Of a stretch of DNA of 64,000 nucleotides, positions 30,152 to 38,780 are shown in pieces. Made by a program: the position numbers and the translations under genes. The notes beneath the pieces were generated by a model that was not told the origin of the DNA, did no database searches, and saw nothing but the letters and a program-made list of their open reading frames with translations. Source of the stretch: Azonexus fungiphilus (lineage in GTDB: Bacteria; Pseudomonadota; Gammaproteobacteria; Burkholderiales; Rhodocyclaceae); contig NZ_RBXP01000014.1 in assembly GCF_003634965.1 (NCBI RefSeq), positions 1 through 64,000 on the forward strand. The letters are read 5' to 3'. Numbering within the stretch: position 1 is the first letter of the stretch; each line of letters begins with the position of its first letter.

Positions 30152-30478
30152 ATGGTTGCCGGCGATCGACTGGCCGTCGCGCTGCCCGGCTGGTGGCGGC
30201 AGATGTTGTCGGCGCAGCGCCGCGAGGTGCAGCGCGTGCTCGGCGAACTGATGGCGACGCGCGGCCTCATGCCCTTGCTGATGAAGAGTCGCAATGGCGG
30301 CCAGTGGACGCCGGCAGAAAAGGACGAGTTGCTCCTCCACCTGCGCCGGATGGCACATCTCTCGCCCTACATGATCGTGCTGCTGTTGCCGGGCTCGGTG
30401 CTGATCCTGCCGGTTTACGCCTGGTGGCTCGATCGTCGCCGCCTGCGCCGGGGTGATCCCGGGAGTGGCGATGCCTGA
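30152..30478 (+). CDS. Small membrane protein, possibly LETM1-like
   Basis: 108-aa protein. A charged N-terminal half (LSAQRREVQRVLGELMATRGLM) is followed by WTPAEKDELLLHLRRMAHLS and a single membrane segment PYMIVLLLPGSVLILPVYAWWLDRRR. The LLPGS-LP-hydrophobic-DRRR pattern resembles the short bacterial LETM1-like proteins; that likeness is from memory and uncertain. It starts 2 nt after the YqjK-like stop and its TGA is followed at once by the ATG of the AmpG-like gene. Confidence 0.7.
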   Translation: MVAGDRLAVALPGWWRQMLSAQRREVQRVLGELMATRGLMPLLMKSRNGGQWTPAEKDELLLHLRRMAHLSPYMIVLLLPGSVLILPVYAWWLDRRRLRRGDPGSGDA

Positions 30479-32041
30479 ATGTTTTGCCGGTTTCTGCCGG
30501 CTCCCCCGGGTCCGCTTTTCTTGACCGCGCTGCATCTGGCCCGCGGCTGGCGGCTGTCCGCCATCCTGCTGCTCGGTTTCGCCTCCGGGCTGCCGCTGGC
30601 CCTGACCGGTCAGGCCATGCAGGCCTGGTTGACGATCGATGGCATCGATCTGGCGACAATCGGCTTTTTCGGTCTGGTCGGCATTCCCTATACCTTCAAG
30701 TTCCTCTGGGCGCCGCTGATGGATCGCTTCGAGCCACCCTGGCTGGGGCGGCGGCGTGGCTGGCTGGTGCTGACGCAACTGGCCCTGGCTGCCCTGCTGT
30801 GGTGGATGAGCACGCTGTCGCCGGCTGCCGCGCCGGCGCCGTTTGCCGTGGCGGCAGTACTGGTGGCTTTCCTTTCGGCCTCGCAGGATGTCGTTGTCGA
30901 TGCCTATCGCACCGATCTGCTGCCGGAGGACGAGCGCGGCCTGGGCGCTTCGGTGCATGTCTTTGCCTATCGTCTGGCGATGATCCTGTCGGGCGGCATC
31001 GCGCTGATCTGGGCCGGGCAGTGGCAATCCTGGCCACGTGTCTATGAAACGATGGCGGCGATCATGCTGGCCTGCAGCGTGCTCTCGCTGCTCATGCTGC
31101 CCGGGGTGTCGGCGGCGCTGAAACCGCTGGCTTCCGATCCGCGCCGCGAACTGTTCGGCTTTGTCGCCATGCTCGGCGGCGTTATCGTCGGCTACTGGCT
31201 GGCCCGCCTGCTGCTGATTGCGGCGGGACTTGATCCGAATGACGCCAATCGCTGGATCCAGCTGCTTTTCGTCCTGGCCGAGATCGCTCTGGCCCTGCCG
31301 CTGGCTGCCTGGGCGGCGAAACGCGCTGGTTTCGAGACGCTCAACCGCTCGCTGTCGAGCTATTTCTCGCAGCAGGGAGCAGCCGCATTTCTTGCCCTGA
31401 TCATCCTCTACAAGCTTGGCGATGCCTTTGCCGGCAGCCTGACGACGCCTTTCCTGATCAAGGGCATGGGCTTCGCCCAGGAAGAGGTCGGCATCGCCAA
31501 CAAGGTGATCGGCATCTGGCTGACCATCTTCGGTGCCTTCCTCGGCGGGCTGATCATGACCCGGCTGGCGCTCTACCGCTCGTTGCTGCTGTTCGGCGTG
31601 TTGCAGTTGGTCTCCAACTTCGGTTTCTACCTGCTGGCCCAGCTCGGCAAGGGCGCCTGGGGTGAAGTGACGGTGCCCGCTTTCGACTGGTGGATCGTCT
31701 CGCTGGCTCAACCGGCGGTTCTCGACGGGCTGCTGCTGGCAGTGATTGCCGGCGAGAACATCAGCGGTGGCATGGGCACGGTGGCTTTCGTCGCGCTGCT
31801 GATGGGGCTGTGCAACCAGCAGTTCACTGCGACCCACTACGCGATGCTGTCGGCCTTTGCCGCGGTTGGCCGGATCTACGTCAGCCCCTTGTCCGGGGTG
31901 CTGTCGGCGAGCATCGGCTGGCCGGCCTTCTTCCTGTTCTCGATCGTCGTCGCCGTGCCCGGCGTGGTCATGGTCTGGTGGTTGCGCTCCGCCCTGAACG
32001 CGCTCGGGCGACCGCCGGTTGTTGCGGCGGCCGACGACTGA
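30479..32041 (+). CDS. ampG: AmpG-family MFS permease
   Basis: 520-aa major-facilitator protein with about 12-14 hydrophobic segments. AmpG imports muropeptides (GlcNAc-anhMurNAc peptides) for wall recycling and AmpC signalling. Family-like segments are LLGFASGLPLALTGQAMQAW, SASQDVVVDAYRTDLLP and the central loop NRSLSSYFSQQGAAAFL. The annotated ATG directly follows the previous stop; a TTG about 42 nt downstream (LTALHLARGW) would give a more typical short N-terminus. No ampC or ampR is here. Confidence 0.88.
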   Translation: MFCRFLPAPPGPLFLTALHLARGWRLSAILLLGFASGLPLALTGQAMQAWLTIDGIDLATIGFFGLVGIPYTFKFLWAPLMDRFEPPWLGRRRGWLVLTQLALAALLWWMSTLSPAAAPAPFAVAAVLVAFLSASQDVVVDAYRTDLLPEDERGLGASVHVFAYRLAMILSGGIALIWAGQWQSWPRVYETMAAIMLACSVLSLLMLPGVSAALKPLASDPRRELFGFVAMLGGVIVGYWLARLLLIAAGLDPNDANRWIQLLFVLAEIALALPLAAWAAKRAGFETLNRSLSSYFSQQGAAAFLALIILYKLGDAFAGSLTTPFLIKGMGFAQEEVGIANKVIGIWLTIFGAFLGGLIMTRLALYRSLLLFGVLQLVSNFGFYLLAQLGKGAWGEVTVPAFDWWIVSLAQPAVLDGLLLAVIAGENISGGMGTVAFVALLMGLCNQQFTATHYAMLSAFAAVGRIYVSPLSGVLSASIGWPAFFLFSIVVAVPGVVMVWWLRSALNALGRPPVVAAADD

Positions 32042-32047
32042 GTCGTC

Positions 32048-32659
32048 TCAGCGCGGCCGGGTCAGACGGTAGACGGCAAGGCTGCCGAGGAAGTTGAGGT
32101 CGCGGTCGGCGTCGGCGCTGACCGGGTCGCCACTCTCGTCGAGCACGCGTCGCTCGACGATGGTCAGCCCCATTTGCCCGCACAGCGCTTCGAAATCGAG
32201 CAGCGTGAAGAAACGCACGTTGGGCGAGTCGTACCACTGGTAGGGCAGGTCCTCGGAAACCGGCATGCGGCCGTCGAGAACCGAGCGCAGGTTCTTCCAG
32301 TAGGCGAAGTTGGGGAAGGAAACGACGGCTTCGCGGCCGACCCGCAGCATTTCGCGCAGGATGCCTTCGGTGTGGCGCACCGTCTGCAGCGTCCGCGACA
32401 GTACGACATGGTCGAAGGCGTCGTCGGCGAAATCCTTGAGGCCATTCTCGAGGTTGCTCTGGATGACGTTGATGCCGTTGCGCATCGCCGCCAGCACGTT
32501 GGCGTCTTCGATATCGACGCCCCAGCCGTGCACGTTGCGGGTGTCGATCAGGTGCTTGAGCAGGGCACCGTCGCCGCAGCCGAGGTCGAGTACCCGGTGG
32601 CCGGGTTCGACCCAGGCGGCGATGACGTCGAAGTCGGGGCGTCCGAGGGTGTGGGTCAT
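32048..32659 (-). CDS. metW: MetW methyltransferase-fold protein
   Basis: 203-aa class I SAM-dependent methyltransferase fold. Motif I is [17 protein letters not shown], followed by [11 protein letters not shown] and [10 protein letters not shown]. In many proteobacteria MetW pairs with MetX and is needed for the succinyl/acetyl-transferase activity in methionine synthesis. The ATG overlaps the metX stop by 4 bp, so expression is coupled and also under the SAM-II riboswitch. Confidence 0.93.
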   Translation of the reverse strand: MTHTLGRPDFDVIAAWVEPGHRVLDLGCGDGALLKHLIDTRNVHGWGVDIEDANVLAAMRNGINVIQSNLENGLKDFADDAFDHVVLSRTLQTVRHTEGILREMLRVGREAVVSFPNFAYWKNLRSVLDGRMPVSEDLPYQWYDSPNVRFFTLLDFEALCGQMGLTIVERRVLDESGDPVSADADRDLNFLGSLAVYRLTRPR

Positions 32660-33786
32660 GACTTGATGTTCCCCAGGAAAGCGGCGACCAGGCCGTGGTA
32701 TTGCGGATCTTCCATCAGGAAGGAGTCGTGGCCGAAATTGAGGTCGATCTCGGCGTAGGAAACCTTGCGCCCGTTGGCCAGCAGCGCTGCGACGATTTCC
32801 CGCGAGCGGGCCGGCGAGAAGCGCCAGTCGGTGGTGAACGAGGCGACGAAGAAATTGGTGTCGCGATGCGTACGTGCCATCGTCCGCACCAGGTCGCCGC
32901 CATCGAGGCGCGCCGGGTCGAAGTAGTCGAGCGCCTTGGTCATCAGCAGGTAGGTGTTGGCGTCGAAGTAGCCGGCGAACTTGTCGCCTTGATAGCGCAG
33001 GTAGGACTCGACCTCGAACTCGACGTCGTAGTCGAAGGAGAATGCGGCATTGCGCAGCTCGCGGCCGAATTTCTCGCCCATCTGGTCGTCCGACAGGTAG
33101 GTGATATGGCCGAGCATGCGCGCCAGGCGCAGGCCGCGCATCGGCCGGGTGCCGTGTTCGTAGTAGTGGCCGCCGTGGAAGTCGGGGTCGGTGAGGATGG
33201 CCTGGCGGGCGACATCGTTGAAGGCGATGTTCTGGGCGGTCAGCTTCGGCGCCGATGCGATGATCAGTGCGTTGCGCACCCGTTCCGGGTGCGAGATCGT
33301 CCAGCGCAGTGCCTGCATGCCGCCGAGACTGCCACCCATCACCGCGGCCCAGCGGTCGATGCCGAAATGGTCGGCCAGGCGGGCCTGGGCGTTGACCCAG
33401 TCGCTGACTGCGACAATCGGAAAATCCGCACCCCAGGGTTTGCCGGTGGCCGGGTTGATCGACGAGGGACCGGTCGAGCCGTGGCAGCCACCGGGGTTGT
33501 TCAGGCCGACGATGAAGAACCTGTCGGTGTCGAGCGGCCGCCCCGGGCCGATGATGTTGTCCCACCAGCCGATGTTGTCGGGCTGGTCGGCATAGTAGCC
33601 GGCGACATGATGATGCCCGGACAGTGCATGGCAGACCAGGATGGCGTTGGATTTGGCCGCATTGAGCGTGCCGTAGGTTTCGACGGCCAGATCGTAGGCC
33701 GGCAGGATGCTGCCGCTGCGCAGCGGCAGCGGCTCGCTGAAATGGATGCGTTGCGCTTCGACGGCGCCGACGGACTGGCCCGGCAT
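32656..33786 (-). CDS. metX: Homoserine O-acyltransferase (acetyl or succinyl)
   Basis: 376-aa alpha/beta hydrolase catalysing the first committed step of methionine synthesis. The nucleophile elbow is [11 protein letters not shown], with oxyanion motif [17 protein letters not shown]; the Asp is in [13 protein letters not shown] and the His in [12 protein letters not shown]. Family members with MetW beside them are often succinyltransferases, so the acyl donor is not certain. It sits just downstream of a SAM-II riboswitch and an intrinsic terminator. Confidence 0.94.
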   Translation of the reverse strand: MPGQSVGAVEAQRIHFSEPLPLRSGSILPAYDLAVETYGTLNAAKSNAILVCHALSGHHHVAGYYADQPDNIGWWDNIIGPGRPLDTDRFFIVGLNNPGGCHGSTGPSSINPATGKPWGADFPIVAVSDWVNAQARLADHFGIDRWAAVMGGSLGGMQALRWTISHPERVRNALIIASAPKLTAQNIAFNDVARQAILTDPDFHGGHYYEHGTRPMRGLRLARMLGHITYLSDDQMGEKFGRELRNAAFSFDYDVEFEVESYLRYQGDKFAGYFDANTYLLMTKALDYFDPARLDGGDLVRTMARTHRDTNFFVASFTTDWRFSPARSREIVAALLANGRKVSYAEIDLNFGHDSFLMEDPQYHGLVAAFLGNIKS

Positions 33787-33801
33787 GATGCTCCCGAAAA
33801 C

Positions 33802-33834
33802 AAAAAACCCAGTTGGCTGAAACGCGAACTGGGT
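33802..33834 (-). terminator. Rho-independent terminator between SAM-II riboswitch and metX
   Basis: Minus strand: ACCCAGTT (33834-33827) pairs with AACTGGGT (33814-33807) around a 12-nt loop and is followed by a T run (33807-33802). It lies between the aptamer and the metX start, as expected for a transcriptional attenuator. Confidence 0.85.
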
Positions 33835-33837
33835 GTT

Positions 33838-33893
33838 CCCGTTTTAGCTGCATTTGTAAGCGCCCGCAATCTGAGTTCAAATCGGCGCTGCCG
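33838..33893 (-). ncRNA. SAM-II (SAM-alpha) riboswitch
   Basis: Minus strand upstream of metX: P1 arms AGCGCC and GGCGCT enclose GATTTGAAC and GATTGC, followed by the conserved 3' part AAATGCAGCTAAAA. This order (short P1, GATTT-AAC, ATTGC, P1', AAATG-GCTAAA) is the SAM-II pseudoknot signature known from metA/metX leaders of alphaproteobacteria and related bacteria. SAM binding would reduce metX-metW expression, here probably through the terminator that follows. Confidence 0.88.
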
Positions 33894-33910
33894 GAGAATC
33901 CGACCGCTTC

Positions 33911-33939
33911 AAGATACTGAGCCGTGGCGGAAAAGTCAA
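33911..33939 (-). promoter_or_regulatory. Sigma70 promoter of metX-metW
   Basis: Minus strand TTGACT (33939-33934), 17-bp spacer, TATCTT (33916-33911). A start near 33904 places the SAM-II aptamer at the very 5' end of the transcript. Confidence 0.65.
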
Positions 33940-34017
33940 TCGGTGGAGCACCTAGGAAAGATGGTCGTAGGGCAATCGGACTTTGATAACATAGGGCACA
34001 GGGGAATTCGAAGCGAG

Positions 34018-34626
34018 ATGGGGGCGAGCATGATCGAGCAGCGCAGGCATCAACGGATACGCTTTGGCGAGCCGCCGGCGGTGAGCATCGGCTTTGCCGG
34101 CCAGCTGTGCGAAGGCGGAATCGAGAACCTGTCGATGTCCGGCATCATGTTGCGCTCCTCGCTGGTACTCGAGATCGGGCGCAGCGTTGGTTGCGAGTTC
34201 TCGCTTTTCGGTTCGCCGCGCATGGATGTCGCGGTGACCGTCGTCAGCCGGATCGGCGATCTTTACGGGGCGCGTTTCCAGGTTGGCCTGATCAACCAGG
34301 TGCTGATCGAGGACGCGATCCGGCAGGCCCTGGAATCCGGCAAGGCGTCGGTGTTGACCGTGCACGAGCTGGCCGGGCGCAAGGTGATGCGCATCGCCGG
34401 CGGACTGAACGCTTCCTTGCGCAACGATTTCATGCACGCGCTGACCCGGGTTGGTGTGGACGAAATCGATCTCGCCGGCGTCACCCTGGTTGAACAGGCC
34501 GGCCTGGCGCTTTGCCTGGTGGCGACCGAGCGTCATGGTGCGGTCATTGGCAGCCAGTCCAATTGTTTTGCCGGGGCCTGGAAACTGGCACTGGCCTTGC
34601 CCGGCAGCGTCGCTCAGGTGGCCTGA
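34018..34626 (+). CDS. PilZ-domain c-di-GMP-binding protein with a STAS-like C-terminal part
   Basis: 202-aa cytoplasmic protein. Residues about 5-95 form a PilZ domain whose c-di-GMP motifs are intact: RRHQR (RxxxR) and NLSMSG (D/NxSxxG). The C-terminal 100 residues (SVLTVHELAGRKVMRIAGGL, then VGVDEIDLAGVTLVEQAGLAL) resemble a STAS/anti-sigma-antagonist fold, though the match is loose. ATG 34030, 7 nt after GGGG, is an alternative start. It ends 10 nt before the TonB-dependent receptor and faces a GGDEF/EAL protein two genes on. Confidence 0.8.
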   Translation: MGASMIEQRRHQRIRFGEPPAVSIGFAGQLCEGGIENLSMSGIMLRSSLVLEIGRSVGCEFSLFGSPRMDVAVTVVSRIGDLYGARFQVGLINQVLIEDAIRQALESGKASVLTVHELAGRKVMRIAGGLNASLRNDFMHALTRVGVDEIDLAGVTLVEQAGLALCLVATERHGAVIGSQSNCFAGAWKLALALPGSVAQVA

Positions 34627-34636
34627 GTCGTAAACC

Positions 34637-36679
34637 ATGCAAAAATTCCAGCGTCGATTCCTGCCCCTGGCTCTTGCCGCGCTAACCAGTGGCGTGCTGG
34701 CTGACGACGACATTTTCTTCGCTGAACTGCCGGTAGTCGCTTCAGTCAGTCGTCTGCCACAGCGCCAGGCCGATGCCCCGGCATCGGTGACTGTGGTCGA
34801 TCGCGAAATGATCCGGGCCTCGGGAGTCCGTTCGCTCTCCGACATCTTCCGGCTGGTTCCGGGTTTCCAGACCTTTGCCCAAAGCGACACGACGAGTCGG
34901 GTAACCTATCACGGGATCACCGACGACAACGATTATTCACCCCGTGTGCAGGTCCTGGTTGACGGGCGTTCGTTGCACTCCCCACTGTTCCGCGGGGGCG
35001 TCAACTGGGCCTTGCTGCCGGTCGCACTCGAAGACATCGAGCGGATCGAGGTGGTCCGTGGCTCGAACTCGGTCTCGTACGGGACCAATGCCTTTCTCGG
35101 CGTGGTCAACATCATCACCGTTGATCCGTCGCTGGTCCGCGGTACCTCGGTATCGACCAGTCTTGGTTCGCAGGGCGTACGCGATTACACCGTGCGTGGC
35201 GGTGGCGGCTGGGAGAACGGAAACTATCGCCTGACCTATCAGGAGGTCAAGGACGATGGCCTCGAGGATGCCTACGACTGGCAGGACAGCAACCGCGTAC
35301 GGCGTCTCGATGCCCGCCTGGATTACCAGTTGACCGACAAGGATGCGCTGGAACTCAACCTTGGCCGGGTTGAAGGACGTTTCACCAAGGGGCGGCTGGA
35401 CTTTGATGAACCAGCACCGCATATCGACACCGGTAATCCGATGCGCAACCTCGATGAGTCGTCCTCCTGGCTGCAGATGCGCTGGTTGCACACGCTGGGT
35501 GCCGATGCCGATTTCTCGCTGCGCTACACGTTCAGCGAAGACCGCAGTGATGAAACGTTCAGCGATCCCGGCAGGGCGATCGGTTACCAGCGTGTCAATG
35601 AGGGAGGCGACTGGGGGCAGCGCCATGAACTGGAGGCGACGCACCACTTTTCTCCGATGAGGGCAACACGCCTGGTCTGGGGGGCGAGCTGGCGTCATGA
35701 CACGCTCAGCTCGGACACGATGATGCGCGATCGAGGTCAGGAGAGTCGTCAGGTCTGGCGAGCCTTTGCCAACGGCGAGTGGAAGCCGGTGACCTGGCTG
35801 ACGGCGAATGCCGGAATGTCAAACGAATATGATTCGCTGGCTGGCAATCATCTCTCGCCGCGCGCCAGCCTGGCTTTCCACCTCGATGCGGAAAACACAC
35901 TCAGGATCGGCTATGCCAGGGCCTGGCGTACCTCCAGCATCCTCGCCTACAAGGCCAATTATCGGCACGATGTCGTCGTCGATCGTGATGATCAGATCGG
36001 GAATCCGCGATTGCCGGCAGAACGGCTCGATAGTTGGGAGATCGCCTATCTGGGGGATTGGCGATCACTGCGGATGAGCCTGGACCTCAGGGGGTTCGAC
36101 GAACGGATACGCGACCGCTTGATGCTGGTCCGTCCCGGGGTCGCCTACAGTGGCGACATCCAGTACTCGGAGCAGTCTATCCAGGATTTGAAAATCCGCG
36201 GCTACGAACTGCAGTGGAAGTGGACGCCTCGTGACGGTACCCAACTCCTCTTGAACTATGCTCGGATCCACATCACGAGCGAGTGGTCGGACAACGGGAA
36301 GTTGATCGCCTTGAGCCCGGGCAGTCATCTTTATGCACCAGTGAATTCGAACAAATATGTTGCGCTGGCCGAGAACTCGGCCCCGCGCAATTCGTCGTCG
36401 GCAATGCTGATTCAGCGCCTGCCAAACAATTGGCAGCTCTCGGTTGTCTACTCCCAGGTTGGTGCCATGCAGTGGACCCGAAATACCGAGGTGGACCGCT
36501 ATCAGCGGGTTGATGCCCGTCTGGCCTATCCGTTCTCGCTGGGGGGAAAACCTGTCGAGATCGCCTATACGGTTCAGTCGCTGAATGGGGCGCACATCGA
36601 GCAGCGCAAGTCCGATGACGATCCCAAGGCGCGTGTCGTGGACCGGCGCCAGTGGTTGACCCTCAACGTCAGCTTCTGA
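34637..36679 (+). CDS. TonB-dependent outer-membrane receptor
   Basis: 680-aa receptor: signal peptide (residues 1-22), plug domain (about 45-160; PASVTVVDREMIRASGVRSL, ERIEVVRGSNSVSYGTNAFLGVVNII) and a 22-strand-type barrel ending in the aromatic WLTLNVSF. The ligand is not evident. The codon mix and slightly lower GC in the barrel set it a little apart from its neighbours, as is common for receptors. It is convergent with the GGDEF/EAL gene (7 bp apart). No exbBD-tonB or cobalamin riboswitch precedes it, so a B12 role is not supported. Confidence 0.9.
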   Translation: MQKFQRRFLPLALAALTSGVLADDDIFFAELPVVASVSRLPQRQADAPASVTVVDREMIRASGVRSLSDIFRLVPGFQTFAQSDTTSRVTYHGITDDNDYSPRVQVLVDGRSLHSPLFRGGVNWALLPVALEDIERIEVVRGSNSVSYGTNAFLGVVNIITVDPSLVRGTSVSTSLGSQGVRDYTVRGGGGWENGNYRLTYQEVKDDGLEDAYDWQDSNRVRRLDARLDYQLTDKDALELNLGRVEGRFTKGRLDFDEPAPHIDTGNPMRNLDESSSWLQMRWLHTLGADADFSLRYTFSEDRSDETFSDPGRAIGYQRVNEGGDWGQRHELEATHHFSPMRATRLVWGASWRHDTLSSDTMMRDRGQESRQVWRAFANGEWKPVTWLTANAGMSNEYDSLAGNHLSPRASLAFHLDAENTLRIGYARAWRTSSILAYKANYRHDVVVDRDDQIGNPRLPAERLDSWEIAYLGDWRSLRMSLDLRGFDERIRDRLMLVRPGVAYSGDIQYSEQSIQDLKIRGYELQWKWTPRDGTQLLLNYARIHITSEWSDNGKLIALSPGSHLYAPVNSNKYVALAENSAPRNSSSAMLIQRLPNNWQLSVVYSQVGAMQWTRNTEVDRYQRVDARLAYPFSLGGKPVEIAYTVQSLNGAHIEQRKSDDDPKARVVDRRQWLTLNVSF

Positions 36680-36686
36680 GTTCTCC

Positions 36687-38780
36687 TCAGCCCCGGCTGC
36701 CGCGCATCACAGCCCCTTCGAACCAGGCGTCGAAGGGTTCGCGCGGGGCGACCGCCTTGCCATGTGCGTAGGCGATGCCGAGGCGGCGCAGGTGTTCGAG
36801 AAGCGGGGTGTCATCGACGTCCTCGGCAATCGAGTAGATCTGCTGTTCGGCGGTGATTTCGAGAATCGCCCGAAGCAGCGCGGTCGAGGTGACGCCGTCG
36901 CCGATGTCGCGGGTCAGGCTCTGGCTGAGGCGAACATGGCTCGGTGCCAGCGTGCGCAACTGGGTGAACGAGGAGATGCCGCCACCGAATTCGGTCAACG
37001 CAATCTGGCAGCCGAGTTCGCGCATGCGCCGGGAGAATTCGATCAGCTGGCTGGTCTGGTGCGTGCTGATTTCCTCCGAGAACATCAGGTACAGACCGTC
37101 GCCGCGGATACTGCGCCTGGCGAGCTCCGCCGCGATGAAATCGCCAGTCTTCGGCCCGCTGATCGCTGCCCGCGACAGCGGCACCATGCAGCCCATCCCG
37201 GACTTGCGGCCACTGGCCTGGGCCAGCGCGTCGATCGCGGTTTCCAGGAAATGATGGTCGAAAACGCTGGCCATGTCGTAGCGCTCGGCGGCGTCGATCA
37301 GGGCGTTCAGGGCGATCGGCGATTGTCCGGGTTCGTTGAGGCGGGCGCTCAGTTCGGCGATCTGGGCGCCGGGCAGCCCCGGCTGCAGGGCCCGGATCGG
37401 GATTGCTTCGACGATCAGGCGGCCTTCCGAAAGCGCGCTGGCCAGGCGGCTGGCCCAGTTGCCGCGGTCGCGGCGGCGCTCTGTCGGTGCTGCCGGTGCC
37501 GCTTCGCAAACCTGGTTGCGGCCGAGCTCCTTGGCCTGCAGGCAGGCGGCATCGCTGAGCGCGAAAATTTCCTGGACGTCGCGAACATCGCGGGTCACCG
37601 GTGCCAGCCCGATGCTGGCACCAATCGCGAAGATCTTGTCCTGCCAGACGAAGCGGTATTCGGCGGAAAGTGCGCAAAGGTCCTGCGCAACCTGACGCGC
37701 CTTGCTCAGGCTGCAATTGGCCAGCATGATGCCGAATTCGTCGCCGCCCAGGCGGGCCAGCGTGTCCTCTTCGCGCAGCCGGCCCTGGAACAGCAGCGAG
37801 ATCTGGCGCAGCAGTTCGTCCCCGGCAAGGTGGCCGCAAGCGTCGTTGACCGTCTTGAAACGGTCGAGGTCGATGTAGAGGACGCTGAATTCGTCGCCGC
37901 CGGCATGTACGGTATCGAGCGCCTTGTCCAGGCGGAGTTCGAACTCGCGCCGGTTGACCAGGCCGGTCAGGGCATCGTGACGGGCCTGGAAGACCAGCTG
38001 GGCGGTGGCTTCCTCGATCCGTGCCTGCATCGAGCGGTGGGCTTCCTCGATATGACCGGCCATGTCGTTGAAACCGTCCTCGAGGATGCGCAGTTCGCCG
38101 CTCGACTGCGCTGCCACCCGGGTATCAAAGTGACCGGCCGACATGCTGCGGACCGCGGTGGCCAGGCGCTGCAGCGGTAGCGCCAGCCGGTCGGCCATGG
38201 CGATGGCGAGCCCACCCATCAGGCCGAGGCCGAGCAGGATGGCGAAGAAGCCCTGGAGCATCAGTTCGCGCTGGCGCTCGATGAGTTCGGCTTTGTCCAG
38301 TTCGATGAAGACGTGGCCGATGGTTTCCTGCGGCTGGTTGTCGAGGCCGGCGATGTCGAACAACGGGTCGCTGTCGGTCTGGCTGCGGATCACCGGGGCG
38401 CCGAAAGCGATCCAGTCATGGCTTTCGTCGACCTGCGCCGGTGCCTCCAGGCGCTGGCGGATGGTTTCGGCAGCGAGTGAGACGCGGCCGGAAACGGCCA
38501 GCGTGCGTCCCTTCGGGTTGACGATGATTGCCGCCTTGACCCCGGGTTCCTGCATCGCCGCCTGGACCAGGCCGTAGATGCTGTCCATCTGCCCGGCGAT
38601 GATCCCGTATTCGCTGATCGGCGCGAGGTAGCGGACCGTGGCCAGGCCCTTGGCGCGCAGCTGGCTTTCGAGCGCGCTGATGCCGCTCATCGAGAAGTAG
38701 AGCACGAGCAGCGTGGTGATCAGGGCGCTGGGCAGCAGCGTCAGGACCAGCAGTCGTTGGCGCAGTGTCAGGTTTTTCAT
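36687..38780 (-). CDS. Membrane GGDEF/degenerate-EAL protein with HAMP
   Basis: 697-aa inner-membrane signalling protein. Order: TM1 (about 10-32), periplasmic sensor (to about 175), TM2 (about 178-200), HAMP, GGDEF domain (about 265-430), EAL-like domain (about 445-690). The GGDEF site is intact (RLGGDEF), as is NDACGHLAGD. The EAL part is degenerate: the EAL signature reads AEL (IAELSARL) and DDFGTGYSS reads TEFGGGISS, so phosphodiesterase activity is unlikely; it may be a LapD-like c-di-GMP receptor or regulate the cyclase. Its start overlaps the stop of the periplasmic binding-protein gene, so the pair probably forms one sensor. Confidence 0.9.
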   Translation of the reverse strand: MKNLTLRQRLLVLTLLPSALITTLLVLYFSMSGISALESQLRAKGLATVRYLAPISEYGIIAGQMDSIYGLVQAAMQEPGVKAAIIVNPKGRTLAVSGRVSLAAETIRQRLEAPAQVDESHDWIAFGAPVIRSQTDSDPLFDIAGLDNQPQETIGHVFIELDKAELIERQRELMLQGFFAILLGLGLMGGLAIAMADRLALPLQRLATAVRSMSAGHFDTRVAAQSSGELRILEDGFNDMAGHIEEAHRSMQARIEEATAQLVFQARHDALTGLVNRREFELRLDKALDTVHAGGDEFSVLYIDLDRFKTVNDACGHLAGDELLRQISLLFQGRLREEDTLARLGGDEFGIMLANCSLSKARQVAQDLCALSAEYRFVWQDKIFAIGASIGLAPVTRDVRDVQEIFALSDAACLQAKELGRNQVCEAAPAAPTERRRDRGNWASRLASALSEGRLIVEAIPIRALQPGLPGAQIAELSARLNEPGQSPIALNALIDAAERYDMASVFDHHFLETAIDALAQASGRKSGMGCMVPLSRAAISGPKTGDFIAAELARRSIRGDGLYLMFSEEISTHQTSQLIEFSRRMRELGCQIALTEFGGGISSFTQLRTLAPSHVRLSQSLTRDIGDGVTSTALLRAILEITAEQQIYSIAEDVDDTPLLEHLRRLGIAYAHGKAVAPREPFDAWFEGAVMRGSRG

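Noticed and set aside
34637..36679. BtuB cobalamin receptor
   Set aside because: No cobalamin riboswitch before it, not adjacent to the cob genes, and no BtuB-specific feature seen.
36687..38780. Active c-di-GMP phosphodiesterase
   Set aside because: EAL reads AEL and DDFGTGYSS reads TEFGGGISS; key metal ligands are missing.
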